The notes under the pieces are model-generated. The model saw only the letters and a list, made by a program, of their open reading frames with translations. It searched no databases and was not told where the DNA came from. Made by a program: the position numbers and the translations under genes. Positions 29,497 to 37,986 of a DNA stretch of 64,000 nucleotides are shown piece after piece. Position 1 is the first letter of the stretch. Every line of letters starts with the position of its first letter. The stretch spans positions 62,001 to 126,000 of the forward strand of contig CAMTUU010000002.1 of assembly GCA_947085045.1 (NCBI GenBank), in the 5' to 3' direction. The DNA is from Pseudolysinimonas_A sp947085045. GTDB lineage: Bacteria; Actinomycetota; Actinomycetes; Actinomycetales; Microbacteriaceae.

Positions 29497-30567
29497 TCAC
29501 GGCGTCGCGACCCGGCTCCGTTTCATGCGGAACCGGTCGCCGAGTCGGCGCCCCAGCCCGATCGCCCGTCGCTCCACCAGCCACCAGGACGCGAGGGCAA
29601 GGGCTCCCGTCATCACCGCGACGAGCAGGATGTCGACGGGGAGCGGCAGCCCGGGCAACAGGAGCACGACGGTCTGCTGCACCGGGAAGCCCCAGAGGTA
29701 GAGCCCGTACGACAAGTCCCCGAACCGCGCGGCCCGGCGAACCACCGGCGTCGACCGCCCGCCCCAGCCGACGACCAGGCACGGGAGCACGACCCAGGCG
29801 AGGGCGACTGCCGCGGGTTCCGGGAGGAACGCGCCGGCGGCGATCCAGCCGACCGTCAGGGCCAGCAGCACCGGCAGTCGACGGAGGGCGGCCGGCATCC
29901 CGAGCGCCTCCGCCTCGGCGAGCACCGCTCCCCCGGCGAAGAAGACCAGGACGGTGAGCACGTCGCGCGAACCGCGAGGTGCGACATCGGGGACGAGCAG
30001 CACGACGACCGCGACCAGACCGAGGGCTGCGAACAGGGCCAGCCGTTGCGCGCCCGGCTGCGCGGACCGGTGGGCGAGGAGGCCGACGCCGAGTACGCCG
30101 AGATAGCAGAGGAACTCCGGCCCGAGGGTCCAGAGCGACCCGTTCACGATCGCGTCGACCGGGTTCTCGAGGAAGACGCCCGGGAGGGAGTAGACCGGCA
30201 CGAGCGTCAGGTTTCCGAGATACGCCCAGGAGCCGGCATCCGCGAAATAGCCGGCCGCGCCGACCGCCGAGACGAGCGGGCCGAGCACGAACGTCGTGAC
30301 CAGCACGAGCAGCACGAGTGCCGGGAAGATGCGGAACACCCGCTTCAGCAGGAACGGCACCACCCGCGGTGCGCGGCGCCAGCTCGTCGCGATCAGGAAA
30401 CCGCTCAGGCTGAAGAACACGTACACACCCAGATCGAACAGCTTGAGTCCGGCGAGCAGCGGCGGATGCGGCATCCCGGTCAGCGGGAACGCGTGACCCA
30501 CGAGCACCGCGCACGCGGCGAGGAGCCGGATCGCGTCGAAGTCGTTGTCACGGTCCGGACGCGCCAT
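29497..30567 (-). CDS. Acyltransferase 3 family membrane protein (OafA/YrhL-like)
   Basis: 356 residues with about ten membrane segments. Family signatures: FDAIRLLAACAVLVGHAFPL with the catalytic His near residue 25, GVYVFFSLSGFLIATSW, and NGSLWTLGPEFLCYL. It O-acetylates or acylates an envelope glycan, lipid or antibiotic; no linked polysaccharide genes indicate the acceptor. ATG at 30567 overlaps the glyS stop (TGATG), so it is co-transcribed with glycyl-tRNA synthetase, probably only by position. Confidence 0.92.
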   Translation of the reverse strand: MARPDRDNDFDAIRLLAACAVLVGHAFPLTGMPHPPLLAGLKLFDLGVYVFFSLSGFLIATSWRRAPRVVPFLLKRVFRIFPALVLLVLVTTFVLGPLVSAVGAAGYFADAGSWAYLGNLTLVPVYSLPGVFLENPVDAIVNGSLWTLGPEFLCYLGVLGVGLLAHRSAQPGAQRLALFAALGLVAVVVLLVPDVAPRGSRDVLTVLVFFAGGAVLAEAEALGMPAALRRLPVLLALTVGWIAAGAFLPEPAAVALAWVVLPCLVVGWGGRSTPVVRRAARFGDLSYGLYLWGFPVQQTVVLLLPGLPLPVDILLVAVMTGALALASWWLVERRAIGLGRRLGDRFRMKRSRVATP

Positions 30568-31949
30568 CAGCCCTTCAGCTGCTCGGCGAGGTAGCCCTGC
30601 AGACGGTCGAGCGGGATGCGCTCCTGCGCCATCGTGTCGCGCTCACGCACGGTGACCGCCTTGTCGTCGAGCGACTCGAAGTCGACCGTGACGCAGAACG
30701 GAGTGCCGATCTCGTCCTGACGGCGGTAGCGACGACCGATCGCGCCGGCGTCGTCGTACTCGATCATCCAGTCCTGGCGCAGGTTCGCGGCGAGCTCCTT
30801 CGCCACCGGCGAGAGCTGGTCGTTGCGCGACAGCGGCAAGACCGCGACCTTGACCGGGGCGAGCCGGCGGTCGAGCCGCAGCACGGTGCGCTTGTCGACT
30901 CCGCCCTTCGTGTTGGGCGCTTCGTCTTCGGCGTAGGCATCCACCAGGAACGCCATCAGTGCCCGGGTGAGGCCGAAGGCGGGTTCGATCACGTACGGCG
31001 TCCAGCGCTCGTTCGTCGTCTGGTCGAAGTACGACAGGTCGACGCCCGACTCCCGCGAGTGGGTCGACAGGTCGAAGTCGGTGCGGTTCGCGACGCCCAT
31101 CAGCTCGCCCCACTCGGAGCCGGCGAACTTGAAGCGGTACTCGAGGTCGGTCGTGCCCTTCGAGTAGTGCGAGAGCTTCTCGGTCGGATGCTCGTAGCGG
31201 CGTAGGTTCTCGGGGGTGAGGCCGAGACCCAGGAACCACTGCTCGCACTGCTCGATCCAGTAGGCGAACCATTCGTCGTCGGTGCCGGGCTTGACGAAGA
31301 ACTCCATCTCCATCTGCTCGAACTCGCGCGTGCGGAAGATGAAGTTGCCGGGGGTGATCTCGTTGCGGAACGACTTGCCGACCTGGGCGATGCCGAACGG
31401 CGGCTTCATGCGCGCGCTGGAGAGCACGTTGGCGAAGTTGACGAAGATGCCCTGCGCGGTCTCGGGCCGGAGATAGTGCAAGCCGGCCTCGTCGTCCACC
31501 GGACCCAGGTAGGTCTTCAGCAGGCCGCTGAACTCCCGCGGCTCGGTCCACTGGCCGCGCGTGCCGCAGTTCTCGCAGACGATGTCGGCCATGCCGTTCT
31601 CGGGGACGCGACCCTTCTTCTCCTCGAACGCGTCGAGCAGGTGATCCTGCCGGTAGCGCTTGTGGCAGGACATGCACTCGACGAGCGGGTCCGAGAACAC
31701 CGCGACATGGCCCGACGCCTCCCAGACCCGTTTCGGCAGGATCACCGAGGAGTCGATGCCGACGATGTCGTCGCGCGTCTGCACCATGAACTTCCACCAC
31801 TCGCGCTTGATGTTCTCCTTCAGCGCGGTGCCGAGCGGTCCGTAGTCCCACGCTGAACGGGAACCCCCGTAGATCTCGCCGGACTGGAAGACGAAGCCGC
31901 GGCGCTTCGCGAGCGAGATGATCGAGTCGAGGGAGGTGGGTGTAGACAT
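30567..31949 (-). CDS. glyS: Glycyl-tRNA synthetase (alpha2 type)
   Basis: 460 residues, class II synthetase. Motif 2 (FRNEITPGNFIFRTREFEQM) and motif 3 (GLTRALMAFL) are present, with a zinc-type Cys cluster CMSCHKRY ... CENCG. Charges tRNA-Gly. ATG at 31949 has GGCAGG as weak ribosome binding site; a TATCCT lies 7 nt upstream on the minus strand, a possible leaderless promoter. The longer upstream frame lies within uppS and is rejected. Confidence 0.97.
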   Translation of the reverse strand: MSTPTSLDSIISLAKRRGFVFQSGEIYGGSRSAWDYGPLGTALKENIKREWWKFMVQTRDDIVGIDSSVILPKRVWEASGHVAVFSDPLVECMSCHKRYRQDHLLDAFEEKKGRVPENGMADIVCENCGTRGQWTEPREFSGLLKTYLGPVDDEAGLHYLRPETAQGIFVNFANVLSSARMKPPFGIAQVGKSFRNEITPGNFIFRTREFEQMEMEFFVKPGTDDEWFAYWIEQCEQWFLGLGLTPENLRRYEHPTEKLSHYSKGTTDLEYRFKFAGSEWGELMGVANRTDFDLSTHSRESGVDLSYFDQTTNERWTPYVIEPAFGLTRALMAFLVDAYAEDEAPNTKGGVDKRTVLRLDRRLAPVKVAVLPLSRNDQLSPVAKELAANLRQDWMIEYDDAGAIGRRYRRQDEIGTPFCVTVDFESLDDKAVTVRERDTMAQERIPLDRLQGYLAEQLKG

Positions 31950-31972
31950 CCTGCCCAGGATACCGGCCGGGG

Positions 31973-32773
31973 TCAGGCCTGTGGCGCGTCGACCGCTCCG
32001 CCGAAGCGGCGAGCGCGTCCGGCGTAGATCTCGATCGCGCGCCACAGGTCGGTGCGCGAGAAATCGGGCCACAGCGTGTCGAGGAACACCATCTCGGCGT
32101 AGGCGGACTGCCAGAGCAGGAAGTTGCTGGTGCGCTGCTCCCCCGACGACCGCACGAACAGGTCGACGTCGGGCAGGTCGGGCACGTAGAGGTGCTTCTG
32201 CAGCGTCTTCTCGGTGATGCGATCGGGCTTCACGCGCCCGGCCGCGACGTCCGCGGCGATGCGGCGCACGGCATCCATGATCTCCACCCGTCCGCCGTAG
32301 TTGACGCACATCGTGAGGGTGAGACCGGTGTTGCCGGCCGTCATCCGCTCGGCGACCTCGAGCTCCTGGATGACCGAGCGCCACAGCCGAGGGCGGCGTC
32401 CGGCCCATTTCACCCGCACTCCCCACTCGTGCAGCTGGTCGCGGCGACGACGGATGACGTCGCGGTTGAAGCCCATCAGGAAGCGCACCTCGTCGGGGCT
32501 GCGCGCCCAGTTCTCAGTCGAGAACGCGTAGGCCGAGAGGTGCGTCACGCCGATCTGGATGGCGCCCGCGACGACGTCGAGCAGGCTCGCCTCCCCCGCC
32601 TTGTGGCCCTCCACCCGGGAGAGGCCCTTGCGGTTCGCCCAGCGGCCGTTGCCGTCCATCACGATCGCGACGTGCTTGGGCACCGCGGCGAGCGGCATGG
32701 CGGGGGGCCGGAGTCCAGTCCAATCGACCGGCAGTCCGGTGCCGGTGCCGCCGTACCCGGTGACGTCGCTCAT
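31973..32773 (-). CDS. uppS: Isoprenyl transferase (undecaprenyl/decaprenyl diphosphate synthase family)
   Basis: 266 residues, cis-prenyltransferase. Catalytic Asp40 in VAIVMDGNGRWANRKG, YAFSTENWARSPDEV, NYGGRVEI and the C-terminal diphosphate-binding RSSGEQRTSNFLLWQSAYAE. It makes the lipid carrier for peptidoglycan and other glycans. ATG overlaps the recO stop (ATGA). Actinobacteria usually have two paralogues of differing chain length; which one this is cannot be told here. Confidence 0.96.
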   Translation of the reverse strand: MSDVTGYGGTGTGLPVDWTGLRPPAMPLAAVPKHVAIVMDGNGRWANRKGLSRVEGHKAGEASLLDVVAGAIQIGVTHLSAYAFSTENWARSPDEVRFLMGFNRDVIRRRRDQLHEWGVRVKWAGRRPRLWRSVIQELEVAERMTAGNTGLTLTMCVNYGGRVEIMDAVRRIAADVAAGRVKPDRITEKTLQKHLYVPDLPDVDLFVRSSGEQRTSNFLLWQSAYAEMVFLDTLWPDFSRTDLWRAIEIYAGRARRFGGAVDAPQA

Positions 32774-33507
32774 GCCGGGGTCCGGTCGACGTGCGTCAAC
32801 GAGCGCAGACCCCGCTCGAGGTGGAACTGCGTGTACGCCGCCACGACGCCCGAGGCCTGCGCGCGGGTGCGCTCGTCGGCGCCCTCCGCGGTCGGCCAGT
32901 CGCCGGCGAGCAGCGCTCCCAGCACGTCGAGGGTGCGCGGGTCGAGCCGCGGCGACCCGGGCGGGGCGACCGCGTCGCTCACGACGCCGCCCAGCTGCAC
33001 GACGAACGCGGTGTGCCCCGGACCCGCCTCGCCGGTGACCGCGCAGTCGACGAACGACGGCGCCCAGCCCGCGATCGACAGCGCCCGCAGCAGGTAGGAG
33101 TCGAGGGTCAGCCCGGCACCGTGCTCGGCCTTCGCGAGCGATCGGAGAGCACCGACGAGCAGCAGGTAGTGCTGCAGCCCGGCGTCGTGGTCGGTCAGCC
33201 GATCGGCCGCCTCGACCATCGCGGTCGCCGCGGTGAACCGCGGGTAGTCGTCGACGATGTCGGCGCCGTACGAGCCGATCGACTCCGCCTGCTGGATGAT
33301 GTCGAGGCTGCGACCGCGGTAGAGCTGCAGGTCGGCGACCATGAACGGCTCGAGCCGCGCACCGAAGCGGGAGGCCGTGCGCCGCACGCCCTTCGCGACG
33401 GCCCGGATCTTGCCGTGCTGCCGGCTGAGCATCGTGACGATGCGGTCGGCCTCACCCAGCTTGTGGGTGCGCAGCACGACGGCTTCGTCGCGATACGTCA
33501 TGGCCAT
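32770..33507 (-). CDS. recO: DNA repair protein RecO
   Basis: 245 residues: N-terminal OB fold (YRDEAVVLRTHKLGEADRIV, KGVRRTASRFGARLEPF) and a helical C-terminal domain; no zinc-finger cysteines are seen, as in many actinobacterial RecOs. Loads RecA on SSB-coated gaps with RecR. The ATG at 33507 is preferred to the ATG 6 nt further in, having GGGGAG 10 nt upstream. Operon with uppS. Confidence 0.95.
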   Translation of the reverse strand: MAMTYRDEAVVLRTHKLGEADRIVTMLSRQHGKIRAVAKGVRRTASRFGARLEPFMVADLQLYRGRSLDIIQQAESIGSYGADIVDDYPRFTAATAMVEAADRLTDHDAGLQHYLLLVGALRSLAKAEHGAGLTLDSYLLRALSIAGWAPSFVDCAVTGEAGPGHTAFVVQLGGVVSDAVAPPGSPRLDPRTLDVLGALLAGDWPTAEGADERTRAQASGVVAAYTQFHLERGLRSLTHVDRTPA

Positions 33508-33571
33508 GGGGACAAGTCTCCCCTCTTCGGACTGAGAAGAGGTGGATGAGGCGAGCGCGACGCGCGGGACG

Positions 33572-33865
33572 TCAGATCCCGGTGTCGGCGAGCCGGGTGA
33601 GGACCGGCGCACCGGCGAGGATCTCGCCCAGGCGGCCGCGCCCCTCGGACGTCGCCCGCCAGGCGCGGTAGGCATCGTCGTGCCCGACCGGCGCCCAGCG
33701 CTCGACGACGACGATGTGGGCCGGATCGGCGAGATCCCGCATCACCTCGAGGCCCTCGCAGCCCTCGAACGCCCGCGTCGCGGCGAGCACCTCCGCCATC
33801 ACGGCATCGGCCGCCGCAAGCTGGTCGGCACGGACGGTGAACTCGAGCAGGCTCAGGATCGTCAG
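33572..33865 (-). CDS. Antibiotic biosynthesis monooxygenase (ABM) domain protein, probable CTG start
   Basis: The recognisable part ADAVMAEVLAATRAFEGCEG ... HIVVVERWAP has the ABM/quinol monooxygenase pattern. The first beta strand, TILSLLEFTVRADQL, is encoded upstream of the first in-frame ATG (33802) and GTG (33808), and the only plausible initiator there is CTG at 33865. GAGGAT, a plausible -10, sits exactly 6 nt before it, the spacing seen at other leaderless genes here. A dimeric ferredoxin-like fold acting on quinones or as a heme-degrading-like enzyme is typical; substrate unknown. If a later start is used the fold would lack strand 1. Confidence 0.65.
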   Translation of the reverse strand: MTILSLLEFTVRADQLAAADAVMAEVLAATRAFEGCEGLEVMRDLADPAHIVVVERWAPVGHDDAYRAWRATSEGRGRLGEILAGAPVLTRLADTGI

Positions 33866-33871
33866 GCCCCG

Positions 33872-33886
33872 ATCCTCGCGCAGAAT
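33872..33886. promoter_or_regulatory. Divergent -10 elements of the ABM and TRIC genes
   Basis: Minus strand GAGGAT (33872-33877), 6 nt before the proposed CTG at 33865; plus strand CAGAAT (33881-33886), 6 nt before the GTG at 33893. Both are imperfect -10 boxes, supported mainly by the shared spacing. Confidence 0.35.
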
Positions 33887-33892
33887 GGACGC

Positions 33893-34555
33893 GTGACCAC
33901 CGCCTTCACGATCCCGCTCTGGGCCGACCTGCTCGCCGTGGGCATCGGGTCGCTGCAGGGCGCGACGTTCGCGGCGCAGTTCCGGGACCGTCGCCTCGAC
34001 CTGCTCGGGGTCGCGATCATCGGCATCGCGACCGGCTTCGGCGGCGGCATCATCCGCGACCTGCTCCTCGCCGACGTGCCGCGGGCGTTGGAGAGCAACG
34101 CCTACCTGCCGGTCGCGACCGTCGCCGCGCTGCTCGGGATGTTGCTCGAGCGCCTGTTCGCCCGGTTGCAGGGCGTCATCACGGTGCTGGATGCCCTCAC
34201 CATCGGCCTGTTCGGAGCGATCGGCACGACGGCCGCCCTGGCCGCCGGTCTACCCGAGGTACCCGCCGTGTTCGTCGGCGGGATCAGCGCGGTCGGCGGT
34301 TCGATCCTGCGCGACCTGCTGCTCAACGTGCCGATCGCGCTCATGCACGTCGGTTCGCTCTACGCCGTCGCCGCGATCGCCGGGGCGACGGCCCTCGTCG
34401 TGCTCGTGCGGTTCGGGATCGAGGGGAACATCGCCGCGATCGCGGGCGTCACCGTCACCTTCCTGGTACGCGTCCTGGCCGTCCTGTTCCGCTGGAGCCT
34501 CCCCGAGCAGATCGCCATCCGCCGACGCCCTCGGCGCACGACGGACTCGGAATGA
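33893..34555 (+). CDS. TRIC cation channel family protein (UPF0126)
   Basis: 220 residues, seven membrane segments arranged as two UPF0126 repeats: DLLGVAIIGIATGFGGGIIRD and ITVLDALTIGLFGAIGTTAA with GGISAVGGSILRDLLLN. The glycine-rich GGGIIRD/GGSILRD pairs are the signature of bacterial trimeric intracellular cation channels, which conduct K+/Na+. GTG start by the leaderless spacing. Stop overlaps the next gene's ATG (ATGA). Confidence 0.93.
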   Translation: MTTAFTIPLWADLLAVGIGSLQGATFAAQFRDRRLDLLGVAIIGIATGFGGGIIRDLLLADVPRALESNAYLPVATVAALLGMLLERLFARLQGVITVLDALTIGLFGAIGTTAALAAGLPEVPAVFVGGISAVGGSILRDLLLNVPIALMHVGSLYAVAAIAGATALVVLVRFGIEGNIAAIAGVTVTFLVRVLAVLFRWSLPEQIAIRRRPRRTTDSE

Positions 34556-35274
34556 CCGACAGGCTCGTCGCCCGGCTGCGCGCCGTTGGCTGCGTCTTCG
34601 CCGAAGACGAGGCGGCCGAGATCCGTCGTGTCCACGGCGACGACGAGCAGGCCGCGGATGCGATGGTCGCCGCACGCAAGGCCGGCATCCCGCTCGAACA
34701 AGCGCTCGGCCTCGCCCGGTTCGCCGGCGTCGAGGTCGAGGTCGGCGAGGGCGTGTTCGTGCCGCGGCTGCGCGCCGAGCCGCTCGTCGACGACGCCGTC
34801 GCGGCCGCGCCCGACGCTCGGATCGTCGTCGACCTCGGCTGCGGCTCGGGTGCGATCGCCGCGGCGCTCCACCGTCGCCTGCCGAACGCGCAGGTCCACG
34901 GCGTCGACGTCGACCCGGTCGCCCTCCGCTACGCCGCCCGCAACGGGCGGCGGCACGGTTTCGAGGCCCACCTCGGCGACTGGTGGCAGGCCCTGCCCCG
35001 CACCCTGCGCGGCCGCGTCGACCTCGCCGTCGCCTACCTCCCGCACGTGCCGACGGCGCGGCTGCGCGGGATCGCCGGGGACTACCGGAATCACGAACCC
35101 GAGCGCGCCGTCGCGGGCGGGGTCGACGGACTCGACCCGTTCCGCGCCGTGCTCGCCGGAATGGACGAGTGGATGACGGCCGAAGGCCTGCTCGTCACCT
35201 TCCTCGCCGACGAGCAGCACATCGCGGCGCGCACCGCTGCCGGTGCGCGCCGCGTGCTGTTCGTCTTCGGCTGA
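34552..35274 (+). CDS. PrmC/HemK-like methyltransferase with altered NPPY motif
   Basis: 240 residues, SAM-dependent. Motif I VVDLGCGSGAIAAAL at 92-106, post-I VHGVDVDPVAL, and the upstream VFVPRLRAEPLVDDA region typical of putative protein-(N5)-glutamine methyltransferases. The catalytic (N/D)PPY of the family is replaced by AYLPHVP near 161-167, so the Asn/Asp that orients the substrate amide is missing. It may methylate a different group or be inactive. Probably not the release-factor enzyme PrmC itself. Coupled to the TRIC gene by ATGA overlap. Confidence 0.85.
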   Translation: MTDRLVARLRAVGCVFAEDEAAEIRRVHGDDEQAADAMVAARKAGIPLEQALGLARFAGVEVEVGEGVFVPRLRAEPLVDDAVAAAPDARIVVDLGCGSGAIAAALHRRLPNAQVHGVDVDPVALRYAARNGRRHGFEAHLGDWWQALPRTLRGRVDLAVAYLPHVPTARLRGIAGDYRNHEPERAVAGGVDGLDPFRAVLAGMDEWMTAEGLLVTFLADEQHIAARTAAGARRVLFVFG

Positions 35275-35284
35275 AGTTGCCGGC

Positions 35285-37045
35285 TCAGACGGTCGCGAGT
35301 TCGCGGTCACCCGAGTCGGCGCGCACCGAGCGGTTCACCGCGGAGACGACCGCCTTGAGGGATGCCGTCGAGATGTCCCCGTCGATCCCGACGCCCCAGA
35401 GGCGCTTGCCGTCGACCTGCAGCTCGACATAGGCGGCCGCCTGCGCGTCACCACCCGCCGAAAGCGTGTGCTCCACGTAGTCGTAGAGCTTGATGTCGTG
35501 TCCGAGCTCGCCGAGGATGCCGAGGAATGCGGCGATGGGTCCGTTGCCGTTCCCGGTCGCCGCCTGCACCTCGTCGTCGACCCGGATGCGGATGTCGAGG
35601 GTGACGTCGCCATCCATCTCGCTCGCGGTGCGGGTGCCGAGCAGCTCGTACCTGCCCCATTTGGCGTCTTCGGACCCGGCGGGCAAGTACTCGTCCTGGA
35701 AGATCTCCCAGATCTGGTCGCTGGTGACCTCGCCGCCCTCGGTGTCGGTCTTCGCCTGCACGACGCCGCTGAACTCGATCTGCAACCGACGCGGGAGGTC
35801 GAGCGATCGGTCGGCCTTGAGCAGATACGCGACCCCGCCCTTGCCGGACTGCGAGTTGACGCGCACGACGGCCTCGTAGCCGCGTCCCAGGTCCTTCGGG
35901 TCGACGGGGAGGTACGGCACCGCCCACTCGATCTCGGAGACCGGCTTACCCTGCCGGGCGGCCTCGGCATCCATCGCCTCGAAGCCCTTCTTGATCGCGT
36001 CCTGGTGCGATCCCGAGAAGGCGGTATAGACGAGGTCCCCGGCCCACGGCGAGCGCTCGGGCACGCGCAACTGGTTGCAGTACTCGGCGGTGCGGCGGAT
36101 CTCGTCGAGGTCGCTGAAGTCGATCTGCGGGTCGATGCCCTGCGTGAACAGGTTGATGCCGAGGGCGACGAGGTCGACGTTGCCGGTGCGCTCGCCGTTG
36201 CCGAACAGGCAGCCTTCGATGCGGTCGGCACCGGCCTGGAAGCCCAGTTCGGCGGCGGCGACGGCGGTGCCGCGGTCGTTGTGCGGGTGCAGCGACAGCA
36301 GCACGCTGTCTCGGCGGGCGAGGTGGCGCGACATCCACTCGATCGAGTCGGCGTAGACGTTCGGCGTCGCCATCTCGACGGTCGCCGGCAGGTTGATGAT
36401 GATCTTGCGATCCGGGGTCGGTTGGAAGTGCTCGATCACGGCGTTGCACACCTCGAGGGCGTACTCGAGCTCCGTGCCGGTGTAGCTCTCGGGTGAGTAC
36501 TCGTAATAGACCTGCGTGCCGGGCACGGTGGCCTCGTACTGCGTGCACCAGCGCGCGCCCTGGAGCGCGATCTCCTTGATGCCCTTCTTGTCACTGCGGA
36601 ACACCACGTCGCGCTGCAGCACGCTCGTCGAGTTGTAAAGGTGCACGATCGCCTGCTTCGCGCCGGCGATCGACTCGTAGGTGCGCTTGATCAGCTCTTC
36701 GCGCGCCTGGGTCAGCACCTGGATCGTGACGTCGTCGGGGATGAGGTCGTCGTCGATCAGCTGCCGCACGAAGTCGAAGTCGGTCTGGCTCGCCGACGGG
36801 AAGCCGACCTCGATCTGCTTGTAGCCCATCTTCACGAGCAGATCGAACATGATGCGCTTGCGCTCGGGGCTCATCGGGTCGATGAGCGCCTGGTTGCCGT
36901 CGCGGAGATCGACGGCGCACCAGAGGGGAGCCCTGACGATGGTCGTGGCCGGCCAGGTGCGGTCGGGCAGATCGGTCGCGAACTGCGTCGCGTACGGACG
37001 GTACCGATGGATCGGCATCCCGGAGGGCTGCTGCGTGTTCTTCAT
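35285..37045 (-). CDS. leuA: 2-isopropylmalate synthase
   Basis: 586 residues, long actinobacterial LeuA. Condenses acetyl-CoA and 2-ketoisovalerate, first step of leucine synthesis. Seen: APLWCAVDLRDGNQALIDPM (metal Asp and substrate Arg), LSLHPHNDRGTAVAA (metal His pair), EGCLFGNGERTGNVD, and the C-terminal LeuA regulatory dimer domain from ~430 (ALQVD-like AYVELQVDGKRLWGVGIDGD), which gives leucine feedback. Preceded by a short leader peptide with four Leu codons and a hairpin, so transcription is probably attenuated by leucine supply. Confidence 0.98.
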   Translation of the reverse strand: MKNTQQPSGMPIHRYRPYATQFATDLPDRTWPATTIVRAPLWCAVDLRDGNQALIDPMSPERKRIMFDLLVKMGYKQIEVGFPSASQTDFDFVRQLIDDDLIPDDVTIQVLTQAREELIKRTYESIAGAKQAIVHLYNSTSVLQRDVVFRSDKKGIKEIALQGARWCTQYEATVPGTQVYYEYSPESYTGTELEYALEVCNAVIEHFQPTPDRKIIINLPATVEMATPNVYADSIEWMSRHLARRDSVLLSLHPHNDRGTAVAAAELGFQAGADRIEGCLFGNGERTGNVDLVALGINLFTQGIDPQIDFSDLDEIRRTAEYCNQLRVPERSPWAGDLVYTAFSGSHQDAIKKGFEAMDAEAARQGKPVSEIEWAVPYLPVDPKDLGRGYEAVVRVNSQSGKGGVAYLLKADRSLDLPRRLQIEFSGVVQAKTDTEGGEVTSDQIWEIFQDEYLPAGSEDAKWGRYELLGTRTASEMDGDVTLDIRIRVDDEVQAATGNGNGPIAAFLGILGELGHDIKLYDYVEHTLSAGGDAQAAAYVELQVDGKRLWGVGIDGDISTASLKAVVSAVNRSVRADSGDRELATV

Positions 37046-37093
37046 GTCCTGCTTCTCTCAAATCGCTTGGTCGATGTCAGCCGACGACGAACT

Positions 37094-37133
37094 CCGCGAC
37101 GAGGGAGGCTACCTGGACTAGGCCTCGTCGCGG
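37094..37133 (-). promoter_or_regulatory. Attenuator-like hairpin in the leuA leader
   Basis: Perfect 11-bp arms CCGCGACGAGG (37094-37104 in plus coordinates) and CCTCGTCGCGG (37123-37133), 18-nt loop. The upstream arm covers the last codons of the leader peptide (after the Leu run), so a ribosome stalled at or past the Leu codons would change its folding. No long U-run follows, as usual in high-G+C attenuators. Confidence 0.65.
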
Positions 37134-37162
37134 CGGCTAAGGAGAAGGAGGCCGAAACGCAC
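37118..37162 (-). CDS. Leucine leader peptide
   Basis: 14-codon ORF beginning GTG and reading (M)RFGLLLLSRRDEA-stop, with four consecutive Leu codons (CTC CTT CTC CTT). It lies 72 nt upstream of leuA. A TACCCT -10 is exactly 6 nt before its GTG, so the leader would be translated from the mRNA 5' end. The Leu run followed by an overlapping hairpin is the classic layout of leu attenuators. Confidence 0.75.
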   Translation of the reverse strand: MRFGLLLLSRRDEA

Positions 37163-37168
37163 AGATTC

Positions 37169-37203
37169 AGGGTAGCACCGGCGGCGCGGCGCACCACTAC
37201 AGT
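37169..37203. promoter_or_regulatory. Divergent -10 elements: leuA leader (-) and lipoprotein gene (+)
   Basis: Minus strand TACCCT (37169-37174), 6 nt before the leader-peptide GTG. Plus strand TACAGT (37198-37203), 58 nt before the lipoprotein ATG. No good -35 element is seen for either. Confidence 0.4.
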
Positions 37204-37260
37204 GTTCAGCGATCGGCTGCCGGGGAATGCATCCGCTCTTCGTCAGACCAGGAGGCCACC

Positions 37261-37968
37261 ATGTCCCGTCCCACCACGCTGTTCCGTGCGGCGCTCGGCG
37301 CCGCAGTGCTCGGCTCCGCCCTGCTGCTCGCCGGCTGCGGCGCACCCGCGGCCCCCGTCGCCACAGAGACCCCGAAACCCGATCCCGACTTCGGCTCCAT
37401 CGGCGCCACGCCGGAGCCGCTCGACACCGGGAATGCGGTCGAGCCGACCGAGCCCGCCGCCGACGGGTTCACCCGACTCACCGACGACTACGGTGTGCTC
37501 TCTCTCCAGGTCCCGACCGACTGGACGGACGTCGACGGTTCGCCGTTCACCACCGACGACGGCCAGGAGTGGGCCTCGATCGTCGCGTCGACCGACATCG
37601 CCGCATACTCCCAGACCTACGACGTCTCGGGTGTCGAATTCGCCGGCGAACCGATGCCCGAGGGCGTGACGCCGGAGGCCCTTCAGGGCTTCCTCCAGTC
37701 GATCACGGGCTATTTCGTCAGCGACTGCGAACGGATCGACAGCGATCCCGCCTACGACGATGGCAGCTACGTGGGCTACCAGGTCGGCTTCCAGAACTGC
37801 GGCGCCACCGACACCGAGGGCTTCGCGCTCGTGGCCGTCGACAACGCGAGCACCCACCTGGTGTTCCTCCGCGCGCAGATCGCCGGCGAGGACGACCCGG
37901 CTGCGGTGTACGACGTGCTCGTGCGGTCGTTCCTCGGGAACATCCGAGGAGCCGATACCGCCAACTAG
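37261..37968 (+). CDS. Lipoprotein, unknown function
   Basis: 235 residues. Signal peptide with lipobox LLAG-C (Cys near residue 26), a Pro/Thr-rich linker, then a folded extracytoplasmic domain of ~165 residues starting YGVLSLQVPTDWTDVDG, a pattern found in PsbP-like or serine-protease-associated lipoproteins, with two Cys that may pair (SDCERI, FQNCGA). AGGAGG 5 nt before the ATG gives the strongest ribosome binding site in the window. Placed between leuA (divergent) and an ABC transporter gene (convergent). Confidence 0.88.
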   Translation: MSRPTTLFRAALGAAVLGSALLLAGCGAPAAPVATETPKPDPDFGSIGATPEPLDTGNAVEPTEPAADGFTRLTDDYGVLSLQVPTDWTDVDGSPFTTDDGQEWASIVASTDIAAYSQTYDVSGVEFAGEPMPEGVTPEALQGFLQSITGYFVSDCERIDSDPAYDDGSYVGYQVGFQNCGATDTEGFALVAVDNASTHLVFLRAQIAGEDDPAAVYDVLVRSFLGNIRGADTAN

Positions 37969-37986
37969 CCGGCGCAGCACGACGGC

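Noticed and set aside
31950..32426. N-terminal extension of glyS
   Set aside because: It runs through uppS in another frame; glycyl-tRNA synthetases start at the MSTPTSLDSI position.
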